Shown here: positions 1-9,594 of the stretch, piece after piece | Position numbering within the stretch: the first letter of the stretch is position 1 | How the letters are laid out: each line of letters opens with the position of its first letter | Source of the DNA: Reticulascus tulasneorum | Taxonomy: Eukaryota; Ascomycota; Sordariomycetes; Glomerellales; Reticulascaceae | Direction of reading: 5' to 3' | DNA: 64,000 nt | Assembly (NCBI GenBank): GCA_001557505.1 | Contig: LSAX01000001.1 | Span: 558,001 to 622,000, forward strand | Notes under the pieces: model-generated | Databases searched by the model: none | Told to the model about the DNA's origin: nothing | What the model saw: the letters and a program-made list of their open reading frames with translations, nothing else | Made by a program: the position numbers and the translations under genes

Positions 1-42
1 AAGAGCAATTTCAGATAATTATCGAATCAAGAAGTCTTACAA

Positions 43-1155
43 TCAGTTGCTCAATCTCGCAGCAATCTTCAAATCTCCCATGGCACCAACAACATTCTTG
101 ATTGCAGCATCCAAGTCATGAAGGGCTTCCTCGAAGTCGTCCATCGCTTTCTGTGCCCGATAGTCACGGAACTGACGAACTCCGAGGCTAGACATAACGG
201 CCGGACTGGTGCTCTGGAGCTGGTGGAGGGCACCCGCCAACCAGTCTGTGACAACGCGCTCAGAACCGGGGGGCTGGGCGATTGGGATGGCACGCTTATC
301 CCGCGGATGTAATCGGCCTGTATTGGAAAGGGGTGAGTCTTGATCAGTTGAGGTGGCTCTTTGCTGCTCGATTGGCACACTGAATTGACCGGGGGGCTGG
401 GTGGTTGGGACGGCGCGCTTATCACGCGGATGTAATCGACCTGTATTCGAAAGGGGCGAGTCTTGATCAGTCGAGGTGGTTCTTTGCTGCTCGATTGGCA
501 TACTGAATTGACTGGGGGGCGGATTGGGGGGCATGAAGGAAGTAGTGTATGGATTGTATTGTGGTGTCGTAAAGCTTGGTGTTGCCATGCTTTGTGGATA
601 ATGCGGGCCATAAGGAACAAACTGCGGCTGCCGTGGATCAAATTGCCAGGCGCTGGTACCCTCAGGAACAGTCTTTGTATGGACGAAGCTGATGGGGGCG
701 TATCGGGAGGTGGGTTGGGACGCAGGATATGCGTCCGTTTGTGAGGTCTGGCCGATCGTTGTCGGCGCAGTCTCATTGTCAATGTCGGCACTAGTCGATG
801 ACTTGATCCATGCGGTAGGGATTTTGCCTCCTCGAACTTTCTGAAGTACAACTGCGGCAGTCTCGGCCTTTGAGGTAGGCGTCGGGGTCAAAGAGAAGAG
901 GCTCACGGCCTCGGTGATCATCGGCTGCAATTGCAACTTCAGAAGTTCGGAGTACGAGTCAAAAATATCATTCTGCGACTGCTGGCTTATACTCATCTCC
1001 CACATAAAAATGAGGGCTATTAGAGCTGCATTAGTGGCGCCATCATTATAAGAAATTTTACGTTCATCGCACATGACCTTCAGGTCATCTTTCTTGACAC
1101 TGAAGATGTTTGTGCATCGGCCTGACGGCTTTGGAGACTTGCTGTTGGGAGCCAT
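43..1155 (-). CDS. Orphan protein with a 41-residue tandem repeat
   Basis: Single-exon frame of 370 residues, complete, ending 43 bases from the window edge. I do not recognise a family. Residues about 19-50 (KDDLKVMCDERKISYN and onward) form a short amphipathic, SAP/HeH-like helix pair. The same pattern, L-x3-C-x-ER-x-IS, appears in the neighbour at 2181-3467. The middle is rich in Pro, Gln, Ser and Thr. It contains two near-identical 41-residue units (QQR-TSTDQDSPLSNTGRLHPRD core) encoded by the direct repeat at 268-513. The last 70 residues are predicted helical and acidic. No signal peptide or membrane segment is visible. A nuclear or DNA-linked role is only a guess from the SAP-like element. 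It is transcribed away from the next gene. Confidence 0.55.
   Translation of the reverse strand: MAPNSKSPKPSGRCTNIFSVKKDDLKVMCDERKISYNDGATNAALIALIFMWEMSISQQSQNDIFDSYSELLKLQLQPMITEAVSLFSLTPTPTSKAETAAVVLQKVRGGKIPTAWIKSSTSADIDNETAPTTIGQTSQTDAYPASQPTSRYAPISFVHTKTVPEGTSAWQFDPRQPQFVPYGPHYPQSMATPSFTTPQYNPYTTSFMPPNPPPSQFSMPIEQQRTTSTDQDSPLSNTGRLHPRDKRAVPTTQPPGQFSVPIEQQRATSTDQDSPLSNTGRLHPRDKRAIPIAQPPGSERVVTDWLAGALHQLQSTSPAVMSSLGVRQFRDYRAQKAMDDFEEALHDLDAAIKNVVGAMGDLKIAARLSN
268..513. repeat. Two tandem 123-bp units inside a coding region
   Basis: Unit 1 starts at 268 and unit 2 at 391; a third partial unit begins at 514 with the same GGGGGGC start. The period is exactly 123 bp (41 codons), so the array keeps the reading frame of the minus-strand gene. 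The units differ by scattered substitutions. Confidence 0.9.
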
Positions 1156-2180
1156 TTCACTGAGAGTTTATCTTGGTCCTCAAGTCCTGAGAGAAGAATG
1201 GAAGTGAAATGTAATGTTGAGGTAGTTGTAAAGAGGACGCTGGGTGTAAGATGAAGTTGCTTCTGGTATTCACTTCCATGTAGCTGTAAGATGAGAGCTG
1301 TTGAGATAATTTTGAGTTTCAGGTTCTCCCATCATCACCCCCAACGCTCTGCCCATCCTCGCTAGGTGTAGGATCTAGAGAGCAGACCTGTTCATCCTAT
1401 ATTCGGCAAGTGGCATTAAATGTCTTAGTATGGAAGATGTAGTGAGTGGTTCAATTGGAGTCTGAAGGCTGCCACCTAGCACTGAATCCTCATCATAGAA
1501 ATGACTTACAAACGCTCCGGCACACTTATCGGGTGTATGCTTGACCGGAAAGTATTGCTCAAATCAGATTAAACTACCATAGGATCATGCGGCAGGGCGA
1601 CGTCAGCGTCTTAGCCAGTAACCTGCGCTGGTGAGGAAGGAGGCTTGGGACATAAACTGCGACAAGAATAAGTCAAAAGGCAGACTCACTGGCAGAGTCA
1701 AAGTCTCTTAGCTGGCGCTGAAGATGAGACTTGCTTTCTTTGTAACGGCGTTCACCGATAACCTCCCCATGCAACTATCCGGCCGGATGATGTCAATCTA
1801 CTAAACAAACACGACAAGCTGCGCGGAATTTGCAGCCAGCACTGACGTATGTCTGTCTGCAGTCTTAGTAAATATCGAGGTTACTCTGATACAAAGATCA
1901 AGAGCCTTACTCTAGGAGGCTCGTAGAGGGTGCTGAATTGTGAAGCCCGACCTCGGCGGTTCTTAGCACTTCTTTTGTCGACCGCCATAGAAGAAAGAGA
2001 GTACTCTTGGACACTTATAGAGCTTATTAGAAACCTGTGGTAATGTCTGAGCGTTTTGTTGAGCACACTCTTTATCAGTCACCATGAAAAGAGACTTGCT
2101 CTCGGACAGAAGCTCAAAGACGTTATTGTAAGCCTGGGGTCTGGTTTATGCATCTGGCGAGCGCACCTTAGTCAATCACC
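1156..2180. other. Divergent intergenic region
   Basis: Lies between two genes transcribed away from each other, so it should hold both promoters. I see only short, poorly coding frames and no repeat. A sequence like the one before the downstream start (AGTCACCATG) also occurs near 2078, where no long frame follows. Confidence 0.5.
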
Positions 2181-3467
2181 ATGAGCCATCCGAGAGCCTA
2201 CAGGATATCTCGATGTAGATATAATCTCAAGAGTATCTCTGGAAAGGGTGTAGAATCCGAACTTTTCATCCCTTTGCACGCAGTAGCCCTTTCTGTCTGT
2301 CCACTGAACAAGCCGTATTTTCACTTGTCAGATATGACACCCATCACTACCAATGCTCCCGAGTCTCCTCTCAACATTCCATTGCCACTTGGTGTACGTC
2401 ATGTTCTCGGGGCAAACAAGCCAGAGCTCCTCGATGCCTGCATCGAGCGCGGAATTTCTACCCAGACTGCTCCAGACTACTACGCCGACGCTCTGAATCG
2501 TGTTCTCCAAGCGCGAATCATCATTCACGACAAGAAGGGGCCAGAGACACTCGTGGACCTATTAGCAGATTGGATCAAGCTTTCAAGAGAAAAGGTGATC
2601 AGGCGAGCCAAAAGTGAGCTGCCGTGGGTCGATATAGACTTGGATAGTCTGCAAAAGGGGGACATCATTGAGGCGGTGACTAATGAGCTACTTCGCCAGA
2701 ATGAAACTGGCGCCGCGGTAGTGTCGCAACCCATTCCGGACTCACAAAACGAGAACGTCCCTTTCGCCCCGGCAGAAACGAGTGAGAATACCATGAAGAG
2801 ACACCACCGCTCTGCATCCACTCCTGGCACGTCACCAACCCCTTACCCGAAGAGAACCAGAAACATGATTGCGGTTGAGAATCCTGACAGCCCCCAAGAT
2901 TATGTGGCGGATATGGTTCGCAAAGTTTTCGAGAAACACCCGTCTTTTCGCGATCAAATTGTGTATGGCGAGGCCGGACGCACCGACAGCCCCCTTCGCG
3001 ACATCATCGCTACCGCTCGAGAGCTCCTTACTTCGGCAGGCGGTCTGGAGAACCGGATTCGGGAGATCTCGCAGAGATTGGATAACTCTCTTTCCCAGAA
3101 TCAGGAGTTACTACAAGCTGCAGAGCAGAAGCAAGCACTTGTTGAGAAGTTTGAGGCGCTATTTTTGAACGAACCTGTCATGCAGACCGAATTTGTAGAC
3201 ATTTTAGACGGACTAAACATTCTCACCAAGAAAGTTCACGACGCGGCCAATTTGGAAAAGGAGCGCCATAGAGATCGCCAATCTCTTAACGCCAAGGCCA
3301 TCCCACTCATCAAGGAAATTCGAGACAAGAAGGCGATCAATGCCGCAGCCATCACCAATCATGACAAGGCCAAGTCGACTTTTGAGAAAGAGCTAGAAAT
3401 GCACAACCAACTAAAATCGCGGCTTCAAGAGAGACTGAATGGCTGGAGTGATGTCGGACAGGAGTAG
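2181..3467 (+). CDS. Orphan coiled-coil protein with SAP-like N-terminal motif
   Basis: Frame of 428 residues. The ATG at 2181 has a good fungal context (CACC before ATG). A second ATG at 2334 would start the protein at MTPITTNAPE (377 residues) and is a realistic alternative, because the first 51 residues look poorly structured. Residues about 76-110 (NKPELLDACIERGIS and following) match the spacing of the motif in the protein at 43-1155. A basic, Pro-rich stretch (KRHHRSAS to KRTRN) in the middle could be a nuclear signal. From about residue 275 to the end the sequence is heptad-like and charged, predicted as a long coiled coil. No known family is recognised. The pair may be distant paralogues or may share only a DNA-binding-like module. 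Confidence 0.55.
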   Translation: MSHPRAYRISRCRYNLKSISGKGVESELFIPLHAVALSVCPLNKPYFHLSDMTPITTNAPESPLNIPLPLGVRHVLGANKPELLDACIERGISTQTAPDYYADALNRVLQARIIIHDKKGPETLVDLLADWIKLSREKVIRRAKSELPWVDIDLDSLQKGDIIEAVTNELLRQNETGAAVVSQPIPDSQNENVPFAPAETSENTMKRHHRSASTPGTSPTPYPKRTRNMIAVENPDSPQDYVADMVRKVFEKHPSFRDQIVYGEAGRTDSPLRDIIATARELLTSAGGLENRIREISQRLDNSLSQNQELLQAAEQKQALVEKFEALFLNEPVMQTEFVDILDGLNILTKKVHDAANLEKERHRDRQSLNAKAIPLIKEIRDKKAINAAAITNHDKAKSTFEKELEMHNQLKSRLQERLNGWSDVGQE

Positions 3468-4340
3468 GTATTGGGATCAAATGACTGCTTGATGATGACC
3501 GTCAATCGATGACCGGCTTTGACTTTTAAAGGAACGGCCGAGGCAGAGACAATTCTTAGATAACTCCCTTAGAAGCTAGAAGACAAGGCACTCGAGATAG
3601 AGAATCAGACACTCCGTTCTTTGTATGCCGACTCCGTGTAGAAAGATCTAGCAGCCTTGTGATCTCTCATGCCGGCTCCTGTCAGCTCCTAAGACAGACT
3701 CCCGAAACCCCTATTTTAGGTATCATGGAGCTCCAGAAACCCGGGCCCCGGGGTTCGATTCGTAAGTAATTCAAAATTTGTTTAGGGTGGAACCTTGAAA
3801 TTAACATCATACAGCCCGTACCGGAATAAGATGTTTTTAAATTTTTTTTTTTTTTTTTTTGCAGTTTGCAGTTTGCAGCTTAACTTATTATATCGAAAAT
3901 AATAATAAATTTCTCCCCCCCCCCCCTGCTGTTTCGTCAATAGGGATTCTTTGTTGCAATCGAGCCCTAGGCCGAGTCGAGCATGATAAGGCCTTAGTAT
4001 TTCTCAGTAAGGTGTCTTACTTTATGTATAACAAAGGTTTCACAGGTATCCTACCTTAGTGATCATTACAAACCCCTGATCCAGCGTTACAGCCACTAAT
4101 TATTGATATCTATAAATATCTTATGGCCTAAAATCGTAACTTCCTCGCTACTTAATATCTCCCCTTTCTCTCTCTCTTTTCCCAACATCTGGAGACCTGA
4201 AACGAGAGAACAGTAATATCTGGCACCCAGAGGACATGCAATGCCAAAAAAGGTGGAACCCCAAGCATTGATACGATGGTCGTCAGCTGATTACTCGAGC
4301 GTTATGTCCGCGATATCGTTCTAACGGAAGTTGGCAGTGG
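3468..4340. other. Intergenic, low-complexity tracts
   Basis: No supported gene. Contains a T tract at about 3842-3860, a C tract at about 3917-3926 and AT-rich sequence between. Leads into the minisatellites at 4341-4765. Confidence 0.5.
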
Positions 4341-4462
4341 ACGATTGTCGATTTACAGACTGCAACCAACGATTGCCGATTTACAGGCTACAGCCAACGA
4401 TTGTCGATTTACAGAAGCATCGATTGTTGATATACACAATGCAACGATTGCCGATTTACAGA
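4341..4462. repeat. Imperfect 23-28 bp tandem repeat
   Basis: Copies of ACGATTGYCGATTTACAG begin near 4341, 4369, 4397, 4420 (degraded) and 4444. Spacing is 28, 28, 23 and 24 bp. It is immediately followed by a GTC/GTT triplet run at about 4472-4502. Confidence 0.8.
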
Positions 4463-4529
4463 CGAACAAATGTTGTCGTCGTCGTCGTCATCGTCGTTGT
4501 CGTAGTGAGAATTTCATAAGATATTGTAG

Positions 4530-4765
4530 GGAATAATATAGCGACTATTGGAGTAAATATTGTAGTGAGTATTGTAGTGAGTATTGTAGTGAGTATTGCA
4601 CTGAATATTGCACTGAGTATTGCACTGAGTATTGCACTGAGTATTGCACTGAGTATTGCACTGAGTATTGCACTGAGTATTGCACCGAGTATTGCACTGA
4701 GTATTGCACCGAATATTGCACTGAGTATTGCACCGAATATTGCATTGAATGTTATAATGAACATT
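4530..4765. repeat. 12-bp minisatellite, consensus GAGTATTGCACT
   Basis: About 18 copies of a 12-bp unit (GAGTATTGCACT, grading to GAGTATTGTAGT on the left and GAATATTGCACC on the right). A 12-bp period keeps all frames open, which produces long artificial frames of NTQC, ILSA or SVQY repeats; none is credible as a protein. Short versions of the same unit occur at 15297-15330, 27702-27731 and 42916-42992. Confidence 0.9.
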
Positions 4766-5340
4766 AAAGCTAATAGGTGTAAAGACTTCGAAATTGCAGT
4801 AAATAATATAGGGAATAGAGCAGTGAGTAGTGCTATTGTCGTTGTTGGTTTCGTCTTGTTGATGACTAGTGTTGTTGTCGTCAACACAGTCTTCCTTTGT
4901 AAAGCCAAGCCGTCGTAGTAACGACTCAGGCCACATAAAGGTATACTCGCTCCTTGTTGCGTCGTGTCGTATTGTATCGTCTGTCGAAACTAATATCTCC
5001 TCGCCTTGTAACCAAGCAACGATGTCGATACGACCCATGTAATAAAGTAAGATAAGAAATTTGTCGGGGATGGTTTGAAAATTAAATTTCTTTGCGGGAG
5101 AAGAGAAGTAATAGAATTTTTTTGGAGGGAGAGGGAGAAAGATGTAGGTGTCACTCCTTCCTGCTGACTCCAGACAACCACCTTCTTCTCACCTTGCACT
5201 CGACGTCTAAGTGAACTTAAATCATTCTCAGGGGTTTACACTCCAGTGGAGTGAAGGAGTTGACTTTGCATCACTGGCTCGCTAACTCAATTTGATCGGC
5301 CAATTTTACCGCAAGCTCTCTCACGAGGTTGCCATGATAT
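4766..5340. other. Intergenic
   Basis: AT-rich sequence after the minisatellite, with further GTT/GTC triplets near 4831-4885. No supported gene. Confidence 0.4.
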
Positions 5341-5865
5341 ATGATGGCTCTTCAGCCGGCATTTGATCTACATCATATTGGAACCAGATTAACTCCAATG
5401 AACGTCGTCGTCGACTTTGATGACCTCTTGGAGTTGCATGTGCATATAAACCTGAGATCTAACCTGAGAACATTACAGAATTCAAAAGTGAGCGGTCCAG
5501 TCCGAGTAACGGTCTCAAATAATGCAAAACTCGATGGACTTGGAGTTGGCCTTCGTATCCCCGGCGTAGTCACCTGCTTGTTGCCGTAAGGTATTAAAGA
5601 GCGCTTCAGGGTGACAGCTGCAGCAGCTGATGGATTCATCAGTTCTGTAAATATAGCTATTAATATTTGCGATAGCTGAACCATTACTAGAGATGCGTTC
5701 CTTGCACTGGCTGATAGCAATGACAATGATGCTATTAGCCTACATGTCCGCAACCACCACTCCTCGTTATTGTTGAGCGAGCACTCCATACATTATGGCA
5801 ACACACGAATAGCTTCTCGAGCTCAATCCACTTGGTGTCTTCGCCCAAGGGATTCTTTCAAACAC
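5341..5865 (+). pseudogene. Possible gene relic
   Basis: One frame runs from an ATG at 5341 to 5865 with only two internal stops (TAA at 5587, TGA at about 5680). It reads more like protein than the surroundings (DFDDLLELHVHINLRSNL; later FLALADSNDNDAISLHVRN). I cannot name the family. It could be a decayed gene or chance; no splice model removes both stops convincingly. Confidence 0.2.
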
Positions 5866-7258
5866 TGATCGGATGGTTGGCTGTCAAATAAGGTCCTGGC
5901 ATTATGATGCTGGCAACTGGGCTAGCAGTAACTCAAACTCACTCAACTAAAGGATATTCCATGTTTCTACAAAGAAAATTGACAACATGAAAGATGAAAG
6001 AAAAAAAAAAGAAAAAAAAAAGAGATTAGATTCGGAAGTGAACCCGGACAAAAAAAGTTGCAGCTGGTAGAGATATCGTGCCGTTGCTGGAGAGGAGAGG
6101 AGTATTGGACCATCACAGGGTCGCTGGAGAGGGTTGCTAAGTCTTCGCAGATCGTAGCGTGCAGAGCTCACCAGATCGCCCAGACTGTCTTCTCTGAACT
6201 GGGAGATTTTTCAACTGTTTTCAATTATATAGCAATCTTCTCTGAAGAGCAGGTGCACTATTGATACCTGCCTCATGGATTTGAGCAGGTTCACATTGCT
6301 ATTATTTTGGGCAGTCGCGAGACGAACCCGGAGACCACCAATCAATCAATCAGCTACCCCACTGACTCCACGTGATAGAATGCTCTTCGCCTCAACATAC
6401 ATGTCATTGGGTGATGATGATCGACCAGCCAGATGGTAATATCACTTCGGGCTGCGGAGTTTACTTTTTGAATATCGATAATACCATAGCTGAGGTGACA
6501 GGTTTTCTGTGTGCGATTCATCAAGCCAAGCCACGCCCACGCCTATTGTACCAGCCTGATGGGAGCATCCGAGGCCCTCAACGCAGACGCAGGTCGGTCG
6601 CTATTTGCCCAGATTTTCGAACTACCCTAGGCTCATAATGGGACTGCTTGATCTTGATTGAGAAGCAGTGGCCGCAAATGACCAGCATTGCATTCAACCA
6701 CAGGCGGGAACCCTCATGGGTTACTACACAAACGCAACGTACATGCAAACATGTAAGAATGACTGGGGATTATGTTACCTAAGTAGTAGGTAGAAGATTG
6801 ACCGGCACCGGAGATGAGTGGTGGTGGACAAGGGTTCATCGGTTGAGTACGTTACACCTGCATCAATTGTGGAGATAATTGGACAGATACAAACGCCATT
6901 TGGATGTTTCTTGGCTTATAAGGCAGAAATTTATGATGCTCTGTCTTTACCTGCTATTCAGAAGACCTTCCATTCACTTCTCTTCTGACTCATTACACCG
7001 TTTGACCACACCACGTGGTAGATTGTTGCTCACGCTTTTCACGTCTAACCAACAATGCAACAGAGCAAACTCACAACGTCTTTTATCTTTCACCAGATTT
7101 GCCTCTCCACTCACGTTATTTCTATTAATACCCTAGGTGTCCAGTCATTTTCCGTTCTGACCTTCCCATCTCCTCTTCTCAAACACTCATCATTATTTGA
7201 TCTAGAGCCAACTCTTTAAGAAAGCTCTATCCTCAGAACGTCGACTCAAACACAGGGC
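5866..7258. other. Intergenic / upstream region of the 7259 gene
   Basis: Contains an A-rich tract at about 6000-6023 and scattered short frames. The longest (6372-6638, plus) has no recognisable domain and no good context. CT-rich sequence just before 7259 fits a fungal promoter or leader. Confidence 0.35.
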
Positions 7259-9594
7259 ATGGAGCCACTAGATGATACTCAGAACGGCCAGGCATGTGTC
7301 GTCACTCAGGACTTCAACCATCTGTTATCTGTGCCTACCCATCATCGTGGCAGCTTCCAGTGGCTCTCAGTCGGAAAATACGAGGAAGGATATCACTATC
7401 GGAAAAGTGGTTCTGTTGCCTACGTCAGGACCGGGCATGGAGTCGCAGCTCGCGCTGGTACACACCTTCCTTTCGATATCCTCTCACCTCGGATCCTATC
7501 ATGCTGACCAAAACTTTCCGGTTTAGGTTGGGTACCATCGGGAGTCCTGAAGTTTGGAGCGTCTCGCAAGAATGCTACCGACTGGGAGATTGAATTCGCT
7601 GAGGATCAGCGCGTTTCATTCAAGCAAACCCTCGCTGGCCCCCCGAAAAACAATCTTCATGCTGCAACTACATATTTGTGGGCGATCATTGCAAATAACA
7701 AGGAGGCGATCGTGGATGAGGCTATCCTGTCTATGGAAGCGGTTAGCCAGATGCTCGGCCCGTATGCAGTCAACTATGCCGAAGATATCTACACAAGTAC
7801 GTATCGCCACATTTTCTGCGGTTCCTTGAAATTACACCGCATTATACAACCAACCTTCGTCGGGAGAAGCTTCATATTACACGAATTGCTAATTGCAAGG
7901 TACTAGACATCCTACCGGACGCTGTGGAAATTATGAAGGATGGGCGATTCGACCCGGTCCAGCTTTTCTCATTGAAGCCTGTATCAACGGAGGACCCCAA
8001 GTGGCCGGATCTAGTCCCTGGAATCTATGTTATTACATACGAGGAAGTCGATAACAGAGCAAGTGTCATCCCGGTTGGAGGAAACAGAAAGCACACAAAC
8101 GTCAATGACAACCAACACTGGGGCCAATCCACGGAAATGCCTCAGCGCGACGATCGACATAGGTGGGACCAAGACCACAACAAAACCTCGCTTCACTACA
8201 AAGCTGCGAGAAAGGCAAAGATCAGAACAATGACCCCGATTCTTCTGTTCTTGGAAAGTATTGATACCCCTATGCAATATCGCCTTGACGCAGCGGAGTT
8301 GACATTCATTTGCCTGTTCAACTCGTGGCATCCATCTCTACTGCGTACCGATAAGGTCGAGATGAATCTTGTGGGGGCATATTCACTTGACTTCAAAGCT
8401 GCTCGAGTGTTCGACAAGTTGAGCAAACAGGCTTTCGAGAAGGCTGGGTGGGGTCCAGATCGTATCGTGGGCCTGAACTGGGCAACCCCAATCGTGCGGT
8501 CAGGCTCGGTCGCGAGGATGTGGCTCCGATGGTACGACGAGCAAAAGAGCATGTACGTGCATCGCAGCCGCCGACACATCAAGGTCTCTGGCAATGAGTC
8601 TTTCTTCGCGTTCATCAGTGACAGCACGAAGAACAGGCTGGAAATTCAAGTCGCAAAGGAACTGTGGAAGAACGCCGATATTGGAAACACCCTCGTCAAT
8701 GTTGTGATCGAGGTTCGTGTCGTGAATTGACAACACCAACCTCACCCGATGGCATACTGGCGAGGTCCTCAGATAAACAGAAATGAAGAGTTTCAGAAAT
8801 TGAACTCTTTGGCTATCAAGCTGGAGTGGGTGGACAAGACCTCGGGGAAGTGGAAGGCGGCATATCTCGAGAGACAGAACCTTTTCTCAAAGGCTCCCCA
8901 GACTGACTTGCTGAATTTATTCAAAAGCAGCGCAATAATGTTTCAAACTCTGGAGCAGATCCACTATTCCAACCGGCCAGAGTGGCTTCCGCCTCTGGGC
9001 CGCACTGTCATCGAAGAAGTTCTGAGCAACCATCTCCAGCAGAAATACGAGGTTGCAGCCATGAAGGTTACAAATAAGACTTTCCCAACTGACTATACGT
9101 CGGGTGACACAACTCAGCAACTCAAAAGCGCATTTCCGCCACCATCGACAGCCATGCTCAGTTCTGGAAATTATGGAGTTGCATACAGAACGTTGGTAGG
9201 GCGTTTACCTCCTGAATCTCATCGCGACAGGTTCTTTGGTGGCGGCAGAGGTCGACAGGCATGTGACATATGTACATCGCAGGCGTCCGTAAGTTTCACA
9301 TTTGCTTACTCTTATAGATTTGATATCACATTAACAAACACACAGACAGCAAAGTGTGAATTCAACGCGACCATCTGGGCTTGCGACAAATGTCAACTGA
9401 TAGGAAGACCATGCACCTTCACTGGTGGTCTAAACGTTCTGGATGATATGCTGCCGGGCAAGCCACTTGCTGAACTCGGCATCCCGCCGCGTGTTAGCCA
9501 TTGGACGGGATTCACCATTGCAGATCTGCCGAGGGAACCCTTTGACCCTACAATCGAAGGCGACGAGCATGGTGGCATTGATGATTCGGGCTAA
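7259..9594 (+). CDS. Unknown protein, five exons, C-terminal Cys cluster
   Basis: Splice model: exons 7259-7457, 7527-7796, 7907-8721, 8773-9288 and 9346-9594, giving 682 residues. Support: introns 1, 2 and 4 have plausible GT donors and AG acceptors, with CTGAC or CTAAT branch sites in introns 1 and 2, and every junction is phase-consistent. The proposed third intron is 51 bp, a multiple of three, and removes the only in-frame stop (TGA at 8728) between two long frames in the same phase. The protein reads well across junctions (AEDIYT to ILPDAVEIMKDG). The C-terminus has two Cys clusters, CDIC-x8-C and CDKC-x6-C, a possible zinc site. No signal peptide or membrane segment. I do not recognise the family. 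If intron 3 is not spliced, this would be two adjacent genes. Confidence 0.6.

Noticed and set aside
4456..5038. Long minus-strand frames of ILSAILSAI and NTQCNTQC repeats
   Set aside because: Produced by the 12-bp minisatellite, whose period keeps all frames open; no unique protein sequence beyond it.
8196..8627. Minus-strand frame of 143 codons
   Set aside because: Lies wholly opposite exon 3 of the 7259-9594 gene, which has better splice and composition support.
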